Source: Aneurinibacillus thermoaerophilus
Lineage (GTDB): Bacteria > Bacillota > Bacilli > Aneurinibacillales > Aneurinibacillaceae
Reading direction: 5' to 3'
Assembly (NCBI RefSeq): GCF_900099925.1
Contig: NZ_FNDE01000014.1
Span: 1-64,000, forward strand
Length of the DNA stretch: 64,000 nucleotides
In this document: positions 16,772 to 25,980 of the stretch, piece by piece
Layout of the letters: every line of letters starts with the position of its first letter
Position numbering within the stretch: the stretch's first letter is position 1
Notes under the pieces: generated by a model
Seen by the model: only the letters and a program-made list of their open reading frames with translations
What the model was told of the DNA's origin: nothing
Database searches by the model: none
Made by a program: the position numbers and the translations under genes

Positions 16772-16803
16772 AAAATAGCCCATCAGCAAAACGCTGAAGG
16801 GCT
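16772..16803 (-). terminator. Terminator overlapping the end of the preceding small gene
   Basis: On the minus strand AGCCCTTCAGC pairs with GCTGATGGGCT with one mismatch, then ATTTTT. The 5' arm and loop include the last codons and stop of the small gene at 16783-17001. Confidence 0.8.
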
Positions 16804-17001
16804 TTCATCGTTATCAGAATAATCTTCATTTTGTACGGTCATTTCATTTATGATGCAAAGGGAAGGGGGACTGGAACAAAGCTGTGGGTCTTCCTCGATG
16901 GTTGAAAGATCAGAGGAGCAGGTTTCACAAATGTTCATGTCTACACGATGTGAGTCGCCATGTTTGACCTGCAGGCACGATAAACAAACATACATCCTCA
17001 T
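16783..17001 (-). CDS. Small cysteine-rich protein, putative zinc ribbon
   Basis: The 72-residue protein opens with CLSCLQ and, about 20 residues later, CETCSS: two CxxC pairs spaced like a small zinc ribbon. The rest is acidic (EEDPQLCSS, NEDYSDNDES). The start has a good ribosome site (AAGGAGGA). No family name can be given; a role in protein or nucleic-acid binding is possible but only inferred. It is monocistronic with its own terminator. Confidence 0.7.
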   Translation of the reverse strand: MRMYVCLSCLQVKHGDSHRVDMNICETCSSDLSTIEEDPQLCSSPPSLCIINEMTVQNEDYSDNDESPSAFC

Positions 17002-17235
17002 GCTTTGTCCTCCTTCTTAAATTAGTATGTTTTTTATTATACCCTATTTGTTAGAAAATTTAAACGATAAAAATGGTGGATTTTATGGAAAATTACAGAA
17101 AAAGGTTTAGAAGAGGATACGAATCGTTTTCCCCTTAATTATAATTATATATATGAATGACAATTTTTTTGCAAAGGGGATAGAAATTTATTCATATTCT
17201 ATTATGATAAGCAAAGAAGCGTGATACAAGAGGAA

Positions 17236-17267
17236 ATAAAAACAGGCCGAATTTCCTTTTCGGCCTG
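17236..17267 (-). terminator. Terminator of the ArsB/NhaD-like operon
   Basis: On the minus strand CAGGCCGAA pairs with TTCGGCCTG around a seven-base loop, followed by TTTTTAT. Confidence 0.9.
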
Positions 17268-17286
17268 AGAATATGGCGAAGTGGGC

Positions 17287-17565
17287 TTAGCTCCATTCCA
17301 AAGTATGGATAATCTTGTTTTTGAATAGGGCAAGCAGGAAATCAATGTAGTAGTCTTGTCGGACAATGATCTGGTACTCATGGTTAGGATGCGGGTAGAA
17401 AATAACATCCGTGTACACTTTGTCTTGGTCAAAAAATGCGCGCACTTTGCGTAACGAAGGGATAATTCCATCTACGTCCTTTACCTTAAGAATAAATTCG
17501 GTGTCAAGTTCATTCTTCTGCTCTTCAATTGTCAGGGCATTTGTATCATACTGGTAACTGATCAT
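17287..17565 (-). CDS. Conserved small cytoplasmic protein of unknown function
   Basis: The 92-residue acidic protein has no membrane segment, signal or recognisable motif; the tail (DYYIDFLLALFKNKII) is hydrophobic and amphipathic. The start follows AAAGGAG. It lies 15 bases downstream of the ArsB/NhaD-type transporter and shares its terminator, so the two are co-transcribed. The C-terminal residues IIHTLEW may pack against a partner, but this is speculation. Confidence 0.65.
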   Translation of the reverse strand: MISYQYDTNALTIEEQKNELDTEFILKVKDVDGIIPSLRKVRAFFDQDKVYTDVIFYPHPNHEYQIIVRQDYYIDFLLALFKNKIIHTLEWS

Positions 17566-17580
17566 AGCGCTTTCTCCTTT

Positions 17581-18861
17581 TTACATAAGATAGCGTACGT
17601 AAATATATACAGTTGAAATAATGATGGATAAAATCATCAGCGGAAAGCCAATCCACAGGAATTTAAGGAAAGAAATGTGGTATCCCTCTTTAGAAGCCAT
17701 CCCCGCTACAATCAAATTGGCACTGGCACCGATAAGTGAACCGTTCCCACCTAGGCACGCACCGAGGGCGAGACTCCACCAGAGCGGCTCCAGATCGCTA
17801 ACACCCATTCTTCCCATCTCCTGAATCATCGGAATCATGGTGGCAACGAACGGAATGTTATCCACGAATGCGGAAGCGATCGCGCTCATCCAGAGAATGA
17901 GTAAGGACGTTGCTACCAGATCTCCTTTTGTAAGTTCGATCGCTTTATTTGCTAATTGGGCAATAACTCCCGTCTCTACCAGTCCAGAAACGAGCACAAA
18001 CAGGCCAACAAAGAAGAAGATGGTTGTCCATTCGACCTTTGTTAATGCGTCTTCGAGATAATGTTCGCCTGTCAGCAGTAACAGAATAAATGCACCAAGC
18101 AGCGCAATAGTAGCGGATTCGATATGAACAATCTGATGCACGAAAAATCCTGCGATTGTCAAAGTGAGAATAGCCAGACATTTTTTTAAAAGGGCCGGAT
18201 CTGTGATCTCGTCCTGTTCTCGCATATCCATCAGGCCGGCTTTTAATTCTTCGGTTGTCTGGATTTGTTTGCGGTACAGCAAAGCGAGAATCGCAACAGT
18301 TACAATAAGAATGAATGCGGAAATAAGAGCCAAATTATTGATAAATGCGACAAATGTCAATTCTTTTACCGCGCTTCCGATCATAATGTTTGGCGGATCG
18401 CCGATCATTGTCGCCGTTCCACCGATATTGGCGGTAAAAATTTCCGCGATTAAGTAAGGAATAGGCGAGATTCTAAGCTGTCGAGTAATACTGAATGTAA
18501 CAGGTACCATAAGCAATACCGTCGTCACATTATCAAGAAACGCCGAACCAACGGCCGTAATAATACTTAATGCGATAAGAATTTTTATCGGGTCGCCGTT
18601 TACTTTTTTCGCCGCCCAGATCGCGATAAATTTAAACAGTCCGGTTTGCGCTGTAATGGCGACGATAATCATCATTCCGGTCAACAGACCAAGCGTATTG
18701 AAATCAATGTGGTGAATGGCGGTTTCCTGATTGACAATGCCTAGGGCGACCATGAGAGCACCGCCCAGCATGGCTACGATCGTCCGATGGATTTTTTCAG
18801 AAATAATAAGACCATATGTAACAAGGAAAATCCCGATAGCTATGAGTGCTTGTTGCTCCAT
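17581..18861 (-). CDS. ArsB/NhaD-family ion transporter
   Basis: The 426-residue protein has about eleven to twelve membrane segments and the two repeated ion-transporter (IT superfamily) motifs: SAFLDNVTTVLLMVP with GGTATMIGDPPN in the first half, and SAFVDNIPFVATMIP with LGACLGGNGSLIGASAN in the second. Members export arsenite or exchange sodium for protons; sequence alone does not decide. No ars genes are nearby, so an Na+/H+ or organic anion role is as likely. The ATG at 18861 follows a G-rich ribosome site at 12-14 bases, a little far. Confidence 0.85.
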   Translation of the reverse strand: MEQQALIAIGIFLVTYGLIISEKIHRTIVAMLGGALMVALGIVNQETAIHHIDFNTLGLLTGMMIIVAITAQTGLFKFIAIWAAKKVNGDPIKILIALSIITAVGSAFLDNVTTVLLMVPVTFSITRQLRISPIPYLIAEIFTANIGGTATMIGDPPNIMIGSAVKELTFVAFINNLALISAFILIVTVAILALLYRKQIQTTEELKAGLMDMREQDEITDPALLKKCLAILTLTIAGFFVHQIVHIESATIALLGAFILLLLTGEHYLEDALTKVEWTTIFFFVGLFVLVSGLVETGVIAQLANKAIELTKGDLVATSLLILWMSAIASAFVDNIPFVATMIPMIQEMGRMGVSDLEPLWWSLALGACLGGNGSLIGASANLIVAGMASKEGYHISFLKFLWIGFPLMILSIIISTVYIYVRYLM

Positions 18862-19029
18862 TGTGCTTCTTTGAACCCCCCTATACTGAAATGTTTTGAA
18901 CAAGTACTTACATACGGAAAACAGGAAAAAAGGTTTCAAAAACTTTTTAAATAGGAAGCCATCATAGAGGAAAAGAACAAGTGGGACGCGAAGGAATAGA
19001 CGGAGAAAAAATAGGGAGAGGAAAGTACA

Positions 19030-20175
19030 ATGAAATTTTTGCTGGCACCGGATTCATTTAAAGGAAGTGTTTCAGCAAAAGAAGCGGCTGAAGCGATGAG
19101 AAGGGGCGTACTTAAAGCAAGGCCTTCGGCTCGCACTTTTACACTTCCGCTATCGGATGGTGGAGAAGGCACGCTCGAACATTTGGTGAAAGCAACCAAA
19201 GGGACAATATACGAGACGATGATCGAAGATCCGTTAGGTAGGCCAATATGCGGATATTATGGTGTAACGGGAGATGGAAAAACGGCGATTGTAGAATTGG
19301 CGACCGCATCTGGCCTCACGCTCCTCAAAAAGGAAGAATTAAATCCGAGGCTTGCGTCTACGTTTGGCACCGGACAATTAATCATGCGAGCAATGGAACG
19401 AGGGATCGCTTCATTTATTATTTGCCTTGGTGGAAGCGCTACTGTAGATGGAGGGGCTGGAATTCTCCAAGCATTGGGGTTTCGGTTGCTTGACCATTGC
19501 GGAGAGGAGTTGCCGCGCGGAGGCGTCTATTTGCGGGAATTAGCGCACATTGACGATTCACGGGTCGATGAGGGCATAAAGCAGGCAAAATTCCGTCTCG
19601 CGTGCGATGTGACGAACCCACTGCTTGGACCGCAGGGAGCGGCCTATGTATTTGGCCCGCAAAAAGGAGCGGACAAAGAAGCGATACGTGAACTGGGGGA
19701 AGCGCTGACTGTCTGGGCGGATCAGATAAGGCACAAGACGGGTGTCGCTGTACACGATATGCCGGGAGCTGGGGCGGCGGGCGGAACGGCGGCCGGGCTG
19801 TGCGGTTTGCTTGGCGCGGAAATTCGTCCGGGATTTGCTATTGTTAGCGAGATGCTTGGACTGGAACGCTTGCTGGACGAGCATTCAATAACTGCCGTTC
19901 TGACTGGTGAGGGGCGCCTGGATGCCCAGACAGCGGGCGGAAAAGTAGTGGCGGGCGTATGTGCGGTTTGCGCCGGGCGCGGCATTCCGGTGATTGCTGT
20001 TGTTGGCGGCATCGACGGGGATATTTCGCCCCTTTACGGACGCGGGCTTACCGCCGCTTTCAGTTTGGTTGATGGCCCGCTTTCCGTGGAAGAAGCGATG
20101 GGGCGGGCCACGGTATTGCTTGAAAAACAAACAGAGCAAATTGTACGTGTATTTGTAAAAGCGAAAGGCATGTAA
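19030..20175 (+). CDS. glxK: Glycerate kinase
   Basis: The 381-residue protein has the GlxK/GarK family marks: MKFLLAPDSFKGSVSAKEAA at the N-terminus, LPLSDGGEGTLEHL, FIICLGGSATVDGGAGILQALG, and LTGEGRLDAQTAGGKV near the C-terminus. It phosphorylates D-glycerate with ATP, feeding glyoxylate or serine-derived carbon into glycolysis. A glycolate oxidase pair occurs 29 kb away, so a glycolate-glyoxylate-glycerate route is possible. GGAGAGGAAAG precedes the ATG. Divergent from the ArsB/NhaD gene. Confidence 0.95.
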   Translation: MKFLLAPDSFKGSVSAKEAAEAMRRGVLKARPSARTFTLPLSDGGEGTLEHLVKATKGTIYETMIEDPLGRPICGYYGVTGDGKTAIVELATASGLTLLKKEELNPRLASTFGTGQLIMRAMERGIASFIICLGGSATVDGGAGILQALGFRLLDHCGEELPRGGVYLRELAHIDDSRVDEGIKQAKFRLACDVTNPLLGPQGAAYVFGPQKGADKEAIRELGEALTVWADQIRHKTGVAVHDMPGAGAAGGTAAGLCGLLGAEIRPGFAIVSEMLGLERLLDEHSITAVLTGEGRLDAQTAGGKVVAGVCAVCAGRGIPVIAVVGGIDGDISPLYGRGLTAAFSLVDGPLSVEEAMGRATVLLEKQTEQIVRVFVKAKGM

Positions 20176-20184
20176 AAAACGTCT

Positions 20185-20257
20185 CAGCCTGTAGCTCCTG
20201 TTCCTTGCGGAACTTTGTCTACAGGCTGGCTCGTAGGCAATACCCGCGAGTTTTTCT
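20185..20257 (+). terminator. Two-hairpin terminator of glycerate kinase gene
   Basis: CAGCCTGTAG (20185-20194) pairs with CTACAGGCTG (20219-20228). A second stem (CTCG with CGAG) follows, then a T-rich run at 20251-20262. Confidence 0.8.
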
Positions 20258-20267
20258 TTTTTACGCA

Positions 20268-20297
20268 TAAAAAAGATGGTGCGCAAGGACGCACCAA
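20268..20297 (-). terminator. Terminator of the germination operon
   Basis: On the minus strand TGGTGCG pairs with CGCACCA around TCCTTG, followed by ATCTTTTTT. It lies about 220 bases after the GerC-like stop. Confidence 0.8.
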
Positions 20298-20516
20298 CAA
20301 AGGGAGTCAACTGAAGACTAGCCAGAGGTATGTTGCGAGGTTCTTACTATTAATTTTACCTGTTTAAAATTAGCAATGAAACAAAAATCGTTCGTCAAAT
20401 TCCACTTTTTATCTTCAAGAAATGACAAAATACTTTATATTTCAGGTATACTCCTGTTGAGAAAGACTGATCTCCTGATTTTTGTGTCAGGGTTGCGGCT
20501 GAAAAGCCATGTACGT

Positions 20517-21713
20517 TCATTTCTTCAACTTATAATGAGGAGTCTTGAGTGAATCTCCAATGTTGCGGATTTTTAAGTCTACATTTACGTCGATAGTCAA
20601 TTGCTCAAAAAATGTTTTCGGCTGTTTACGTATCTGTTTATACATATCAGGGTGGTTTTTGAGCCTTGTAGTCAACCGAAACACATCGGCTTTGTACTTC
20701 TTTTTGAGTGTTTCTATAGTCTTGTGCAATCGTTTTTCCAGAATATCTGAATAAATACGCTCAGCCCGTTCAAGCTGGTTCGGTTTATCGAAGGAGGCGC
20801 CAAGACATTGATATTCCATTAGCTCGGTGTCCAACTCAATCTGAAACGTAATGTGGGGTCTATTGTTTTTCATGGTAGGACGGATGTTATTTTTTCCCTT
20901 GAGAATTTGCAATCCTACTTTTTTTCCAGCGTAGCAAGGAAAGTTCAATACCCCTCTTTCGATCTCGCCGTGTAGTATGGAAAGGTTTTGGATGTCGTTT
21001 TTGGACAATATGCCCATCTTCTTGAAGTTCTGAAAGACAGTCGCTTGATTAATGACAATTTGCTTTCTTTTGTTTATAGAGGCTGTAAGTAAAAAGAAAG
21101 GTGTGTTGCTCCGAACGCTCTTGCTCACGGTACCCAAATTGGATTCAGGCATGATCAATGTTTTTTGAACGCTGTCTGTGATCTCTGCAATATGCAGAGA
21201 GGGAGTTGGTTCCGACACGCTCGGTATTGTGAAGTACTCAGTAATCGGGCCTGTTGTCATAATTATCTCGGTGTGACGACGCATTTGGGGAAAGCGGGAG
21301 AAAAAGTCAAATAGTTCATTGAGCCCTTTCTCGGATACTTTTTCTCCTACAGCAATCATTTGCAGATGAGATAAAATGGGGAAGCGATCGCTTTGCGTGG
21401 TGATTTGCTCAATTCCGTTCGCAATGGACGGAGTTTTAAAGATAAAGTTGGTATAGCCTTTTGGTTGTTGTCCTGTCTGCGTCCCCATTCCCATCTGACC
21501 ACTTGCACTGGCCGCTTCTACTACCTGCACGATAACTTGATACATACGCATTTCCTTTCCTGCAAAGCGTTCCGGGGGGAGTTCCTCAATACCAAGTCCT
21601 ACGATGATCGCTCGCCTTTCCAATTCCCTATAATCCCAACATCCTGTTAGAAGAATGACAGCAAAACTTATGAGTGTAATTGCTGATATAAAACTTCTCT
21701 TCCATTTTTTCAT
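20517..21713 (-). CDS. Spore germination lipoprotein, Ger(x)C family
   Basis: The 398-residue protein begins with a lipoprotein signal (basic start, hydrophobic core, lipobox LLTGC with Cys25) followed by WDYRELERRAIIVGLGI, the conserved start of GerC-type receptor subunits. The C subunit is attached to the outer face of the inner spore membrane and is needed for the germinant receptor to work. Its ATG overlaps the B-subunit stop by four bases (ATGA), so expression is coupled. It is the last gene of the operon. Confidence 0.93.
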   Translation of the reverse strand: MKKWKRSFISAITLISFAVILLTGCWDYRELERRAIIVGLGIEELPPERFAGKEMRMYQVIVQVVEAASASGQMGMGTQTGQQPKGYTNFIFKTPSIANGIEQITTQSDRFPILSHLQMIAVGEKVSEKGLNELFDFFSRFPQMRRHTEIIMTTGPITEYFTIPSVSEPTPSLHIAEITDSVQKTLIMPESNLGTVSKSVRSNTPFFLLTASINKRKQIVINQATVFQNFKKMGILSKNDIQNLSILHGEIERGVLNFPCYAGKKVGLQILKGKNNIRPTMKNNRPHITFQIELDTELMEYQCLGASFDKPNQLERAERIYSDILEKRLHKTIETLKKKYKADVFRLTTRLKNHPDMYKQIRKQPKTFFEQLTIDVNVDLKIRNIGDSLKTPHYKLKK

Positions 21714-22843
21714 ACGCTATCACCTTTTTGTTCGGGAGAGGGAAGGAGCCCCAGTTTTCGTCGTACAAATACACAGGTGAGGAGAAGTAGTGGATAGCCG
21801 ATGAGAAGGAACAAACCGATAGCCCCTACCACATTCAGCCAACCCTCCATTTCGATCAAATTTTCCGGAACGAGGGACAAGACGAAGATTAACGGAAGCG
21901 ATAACACCATCCACCATCGCAACGAAATACGCGGAAACGTGCGGTTCAATGCAAAAGCTGTTGAGAAAAAAGTGACTAGATGGGTGGTATACGCTAAAGG
22001 GAGCCATAAGATAATCAGCAATAGTTCGGCTCGTTCTATAAATTGTCTGACAATTTCAATCGTTTTTGCCATCGTAATGACAGGGTATGTTTGAGCTATG
22101 GTCACATCCGGTCCAAGCGTAACTAATGCACCCAACACGACGAAGATATAAAAGATGCCGGACACTCCAATGCCGATAGCGGTGTGCAGATACGCTTTCT
22201 CTTTCTTGGCAATAAACGGGTAATACAGAAATAAAATTTCATAGCCCAGAAAGGAGTACACCGTATTCGGTAACGATTGAATGACAGAGGTCATTCCGTC
22301 CAAAAAAGGTACCCGTAGTTCATACCAATCAGCTTCCAAATAAGCTAACATCAAAAAGAACACCAACATAAAGATAGAACTGGGGATTCCTGATTCATGT
22401 ATCCGGACGATTGGCATGAGGCCGTCCCATGAGGAATAAAGAAGGATGAGTAGCATGCTGCCAATGATGACTTCAATGGGGGTAAATGGCAGCATTTCTG
22501 ATCTCACTACTTCCGCCATGACTCGGATTCCGGTAATAGTGAAAAATAAGTAGTACCCTGCAAGCGATAGGTTAAACAACAGTCCGACCGTACGGCCGAA
22601 AAGTTTTACATTGTATTCAATTACCGTGTCCCCTGGAAAGACGCGAGCGATCCGTAAAATTAACCATAGCGAGAAAAAGCAGAAGCCTATCGCTAATATG
22701 ATAGTCAGCCATGCGTCTTCTCGCGCTTTTTCCATCACCCCTCGAGGTAGCGTGATAAAACCGGTACCGATAATGACGCCGAATATGAGGAACACAAGTT
22801 GAACAGGGGTTAAGCTTGGACGAACTTCATTTCCACTCATCAT
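21710..22843 (-). CDS. Spore germination permease, GerAB/GerKB family
   Basis: The 377-residue protein has about ten membrane segments of the amino acid-polyamine-organocation fold, opening with LTPVQLVFLIFGVIIGTGF, the usual start of GerAB proteins. B subunits bind the nutrient germinant in the inner spore membrane. The ATG at 22843 is chosen; a GTG four codons upstream (22855) is also possible since the ribosome site GAAGGG lies between them. The gene sits about 140 bases after the A subunit. Confidence 0.92.
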   Translation of the reverse strand: MMSGNEVRPSLTPVQLVFLIFGVIIGTGFITLPRGVMEKAREDAWLTIILAIGFCFFSLWLILRIARVFPGDTVIEYNVKLFGRTVGLLFNLSLAGYYLFFTITGIRVMAEVVRSEMLPFTPIEVIIGSMLLILLYSSWDGLMPIVRIHESGIPSSIFMLVFFLMLAYLEADWYELRVPFLDGMTSVIQSLPNTVYSFLGYEILFLYYPFIAKKEKAYLHTAIGIGVSGIFYIFVVLGALVTLGPDVTIAQTYPVITMAKTIEIVRQFIERAELLLIILWLPLAYTTHLVTFFSTAFALNRTFPRISLRWWMVLSLPLIFVLSLVPENLIEMEGWLNVVGAIGLFLLIGYPLLLLTCVFVRRKLGLLPSPEQKGDSV

Positions 22844-22986
22844 AATTAATATCACCCTTCTTTATGGAAATTGCTTCTTTTACTCAGCTTTTGCGTACAT
22901 TTTCCTTCCTTCTCGAATGAGTGATAATTCCTTGGAAAAGTAAACATGGTTCATTGACAGCGGTGATTCTTCAAGACGCTGCTTGA

Positions 22987-24612
22987 TTATCGTTTGTTCT
23001 CCTTTTTGTGTTGTTTTCTAGATATCATTGGCAAAGGCTTACTTTTACTTCTTTGCAACGGGTTAAGAAATGAGGGGCGTTTTGTAAGCTTTTTAAACGG
23101 AAAACGTACCAGTGTATCTTTCCAATCCGCTATGCGAAGAGGAGAGAGAGGGGCCAGATAGGGCACTCCAAACGAGACAAGTCGGGCCGTATGAGCGTGA
23201 ATGAAAAACAACCCCAATATCAAGCCGTAGAGTCCTAGAATGCTGCTACAAAAAAGCACGAAGAAGCGTAAAATTCGATATGTGATGCCCAGTAAGTAGA
23301 CAGGGGCTGCAAAGGACGAGATCGTGGTGAGCGCGATAATCACGATGGTAACGGGGCTCACCAGATTGGCGCTGACGACCGCTTCTCCGATGACCAAGCC
23401 CCCGATGATACTGACGGCCTGTCCAATTGGTTTGGGCAGTTTTACTCCGGCTTCCCGAAGAATTTCAATCATGATTTCCATTACAAATATTTCCATTAAA
23501 ATCGGTAGAGCTACCTTTGTTCGAGCAGCGTCCATAGAGATAACCAGTCGTGTGGGAATCAGCTCAGGGTTAAAGGCGGTTAACGAAAGGTACAATCCTG
23601 GAATTACGATACTGAACAGGAGGGCAAGCATTCGAACAAAGCGGATTAGGGTCGCGTACTGCCAACTGCTGTAGTAATCATCAACCGTGTCCAGCAGCTG
23701 GAAAAATGTGATAGGAAGAATGAGTGCGTGAGACGAGTTCCCCGTCATGACCACCACGTTCCCTTCCAACAAGTAGGAGCAGACGACGTCTGGCCGTTCT
23801 GTCGGACGCAGCTCGGGAAATAAAGAAAACGAATTGTCTTCGATTAATTCCTGTAGATGCATTTGTCCTTGTATGATATCTGTGTCGATAGCAAACAGGC
23901 GCCTTTTCACTTCTTCTATGATACTCGGATTAGCCACATCTTCTAGATAGAATATACAAACCTTGTGTTTTCCCCGCTTTGTTATATTAATGACTTCGAT
24001 AGTTAATTTGGGATCACGCAGACGTTGGCGGATTAGCGTAATATTGGTATCCAAATCCTCTATAAAGCTTTCTTTCGGTCCGATCACGCTTTGTTCTGTA
24101 TCGGGATTTGCAATATTCCGCTTTTCTACCCTTTCTACTCCAACCGCGAGCCCCGTGGCTTCCCCGTCAACAATTAACAGTGCTTTTCCATCCAGCATTT
24201 GTTGAATAGCAGCTTGCCAGTCCATGATCCGTTGTGTTTCTGTGGTGGCCACGATTTGTCGCTGGATTATTTGCAGAAGCTCATGTTTCGCTTTTTCTTC
24301 GGATAAAAGCAGTCCCTTTTCGCTTGCATCTTTGTCCCAACGCTCCTGTAAGGGAAGGATGACGTATTCACTTAGATGTTGGATATCTACAAGACTTTGA
24401 AAGAAAAATAAAGCGACGCGCCTTCCTGCGCAAATCAGGTGGTGCGAAGTGAAATCCGTATTTTGGCCCAATTGTTCCGTAATGTCCTGAACGTTTTTTT
24501 CTAGCGAAGTGTGCAAGGGTTGCAAGGGGATAGAGGATATCGCTGCCTTCTCCTGTGAAAGCCATTGCTTTGATTTACGGGCTTTCTTCCGCCAGAGCTG
24601 ACTCATTTTCAT
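22987..24612 (-). CDS. Spore germination protein, GerAA/GerKA family
   Basis: The 541-residue A subunit has a large N-terminal cytoplasmic part (about 1-310), including IEDLDTNITLIRQRLRDPKL and the conserved LLEGNVVVMTGNSSHALILP, then four or five membrane segments carrying PIGQAVSIIGGLVIGEAVVS. Such subunits assemble as the ion channel of the germinant receptor. The order A-B-C on the minus strand, all 380-540 residues, is the standard receptor operon. Germinant specificity is unknown. The stop of a small hydrophobic frame lies two bases upstream of the ATG. Confidence 0.94.
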   Translation of the reverse strand: MKMSQLWRKKARKSKQWLSQEKAAISSIPLQPLHTSLEKNVQDITEQLGQNTDFTSHHLICAGRRVALFFFQSLVDIQHLSEYVILPLQERWDKDASEKGLLLSEEKAKHELLQIIQRQIVATTETQRIMDWQAAIQQMLDGKALLIVDGEATGLAVGVERVEKRNIANPDTEQSVIGPKESFIEDLDTNITLIRQRLRDPKLTIEVINITKRGKHKVCIFYLEDVANPSIIEEVKRRLFAIDTDIIQGQMHLQELIEDNSFSLFPELRPTERPDVVCSYLLEGNVVVMTGNSSHALILPITFFQLLDTVDDYYSSWQYATLIRFVRMLALLFSIVIPGLYLSLTAFNPELIPTRLVISMDAARTKVALPILMEIFVMEIMIEILREAGVKLPKPIGQAVSIIGGLVIGEAVVSANLVSPVTIVIIALTTISSFAAPVYLLGITYRILRFFVLFCSSILGLYGLILGLFFIHAHTARLVSFGVPYLAPLSPLRIADWKDTLVRFPFKKLTKRPSFLNPLQRSKSKPLPMISRKQHKKENKR

Positions 24613-24614
24613 CG

Positions 24615-24722
24615 TTATGAATCTTCCCCCTTTATCATTTTTTTTAGGATTTTTTTTATTATTAACGAATACATGATGAACAATACAAAGGGTAGCGCTA
24701 ACGTTTTGACAATGAAACTCAT
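24615..24722 (-). CDS. Candidate 35-residue membrane peptide ahead of gerA
   Basis: An ATG-initiated frame ends two bases before the A-subunit start. The peptide begins MSFIVKTLALPFVLFIMYSL, one membrane helix, followed by a basic tail (IIKKILKKMIKGEDS). The A-subunit ribosome site (GGGGGAAG) lies within its last codons, so translation would be coupled. Small membrane subunits exist in some ger operons, but I cannot match this to one. The ribosome site for the peptide itself is weak. Confidence 0.4.
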   Translation of the reverse strand: MSFIVKTLALPFVLFIMYSLIIKKILKKMIKGEDS

Positions 24723-24862
24723 GCTGATCTCATCTATGTGGATGGGGACGCGAAGCTAAGTCAGCGAAAAATTCGTGTGTTTTCTTATTACCTTAAGCTA
24801 CCAGTATAGTGCATATATAATTATGACCTCTATTCGCTACGCTGGCAGAGTAAGATTTTGTT

Positions 24863-25048
24863 TGCAGTAATGCGATGGCACGTCGTGTGGAAGACTTGAT
24901 GTTGGCGATGCAAGTGATTTCCACACCAGAGTCATTGAAGAGGGCTCCAATTTAGACGAGAGATTCTCAATGTGTGAAGGGGTTGCGAATTGGAGTTTAT
25001 ACCACTGATGGCATCCTAGCTCCGTCCGCGTTGTTTAGCGGTCACTGA
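24863..25048 (+). pseudogene. Amidase-family remnant
   Basis: Two frames together read like an amidase: SNAMARRVEDLMLAMQVIS (the helix after the Ser-cisSer-Lys core, cf. GPMARTVEDLALAL) and, further on in another frame, LRIGVYTTDGILAPS (cf. LRIGVYTDDGFLPPS). A stop and frameshift separate them, and the catalytic triad region is gone. It is a decayed fragment of an amidase-signature enzyme between the ger operon and the next gene. Confidence 0.6.
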
Positions 25049-25169
25049 TTTTTGTTTCGAAGCAAAAATACTCTATATAAAGCAGGGGATAAGGTATAAT
25101 AAATAAGGCGAACGTACGCGCCTTAGGCGTTGATATAGTTTTTCGTCATTAGGAGAGGAGTGGTTACTT

Positions 25170-25376
25170 TTGGCTATGTTCTCTAGCCCCAGTATGATTA
25201 TGATGTTTATTACAGGTGTCATCATTCTGGTTGTTTTCTTTGGGGCGATTATTACTGCCATTGTCCAAACAGCGCGCGGGAAGTGGAAGGTGGATTACGA
25301 TGCTCTCGCCGCCAAAAATGCTGTGGAAGACGAAGCGCGGCGCAAAGCGAGAAAGCTTAGACAGAAGCAAGTATAG
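25170..25376 (+). CDS. Small single-span membrane protein of unknown function
   Basis: The TTG at 25170 lies 9 bases after AGGAGAGGAG and is preferred over the ATG at 25176 (spacing 15). The 68-residue protein has one membrane segment (MFITGVIILVVFFGAIITAI, about residues 12-31) and a charged tail rich in Lys, Arg and Ala (DEARRKARKLRQKQ) that would lie in the cytoplasm. No family is recognised. Eleven bases separate it from the next gene, so the two form an operon. Confidence 0.65.
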   Translation: MAMFSSPSMIMMFITGVIILVVFFGAIITAIVQTARGKWKVDYDALAAKNAVEDEARRKARKLRQKQV

Positions 25377-25387
25377 GGGAGAATGAG

Positions 25388-25921
25388 GTGTTTGATCCGA
25401 CTATATACGAAAACATAAAAGTAGCGCTTGAGGGCGCGATATACGATTTCGATTTTGCGGGCGAAATTCTGGTTACTTCCCGCAGCGATACCGTGGAGTT
25501 GGCCTCCATGTCCCGCACGTACACAATTGGCTTCAGTGAGCGACATAAGAAGGCAGAAAAAGGAACGACAGCGCTTCTGATCTTGTCTGCTGATGCGGCG
25601 GATCTGGTGGGGGAGATTCTTGAGCTTCCCGAAAGCGAAGGCCGGAAGTTTGGCTGTACGCTGCGCGTCCAATTCGTTATGGAAATAACAGATATAGCGC
25701 GGTGCAGAAGAATTGAGGAAGAACTCAACGCTATATGGTCGCATCGTCCGCTTATCATGCAGGAACTAGCTTTTCGGTACGAGCCTTTAGAGCTCGATGA
25801 ACCTGCCTTGTACCGCAACACCGTTACGCTTGATTTTGGACGCAAAATTAACGAAGATAACATTGGCGATATATATAATATCGTTGAACATACCGTGCAT
25901 TCTTTGCGTCGGTTGGATTGA
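25388..25921 (+). CDS. Conserved hypothetical cytoplasmic protein
   Basis: The 177-residue protein starts at a GTG (25388) preceded by GGGGAGAATGAG. It is soluble and mixed alpha/beta, with an acidic first half (IYDFDFAGEILVTSRSDTVEL) and no catalytic motif I can name. It follows the small membrane protein and ends at a strong bidirectional terminator. Function unknown. Confidence 0.65.
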   Translation: MFDPTIYENIKVALEGAIYDFDFAGEILVTSRSDTVELASMSRTYTIGFSERHKKAEKGTTALLILSADAADLVGEILELPESEGRKFGCTLRVQFVMEITDIARCRRIEEELNAIWSHRPLIMQELAFRYEPLELDEPALYRNTVTLDFGRKINEDNIGDIYNIVEHTVHSLRRLD

Positions 25922-25945
25922 TTCGGTGAATTTCTATATCTAAAA

Positions 25946-25971
25946 ACCCCTGTTTTACGCAAAACAGGGGT
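25946..25971. terminator. Bidirectional terminator
   Basis: ACCCCTGTTTT pairs perfectly with AAAACAGGGGT around a four-base loop. It separates convergent genes. Confidence 0.9.
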
Positions 25972-25980
25972 CCCTCAGCA

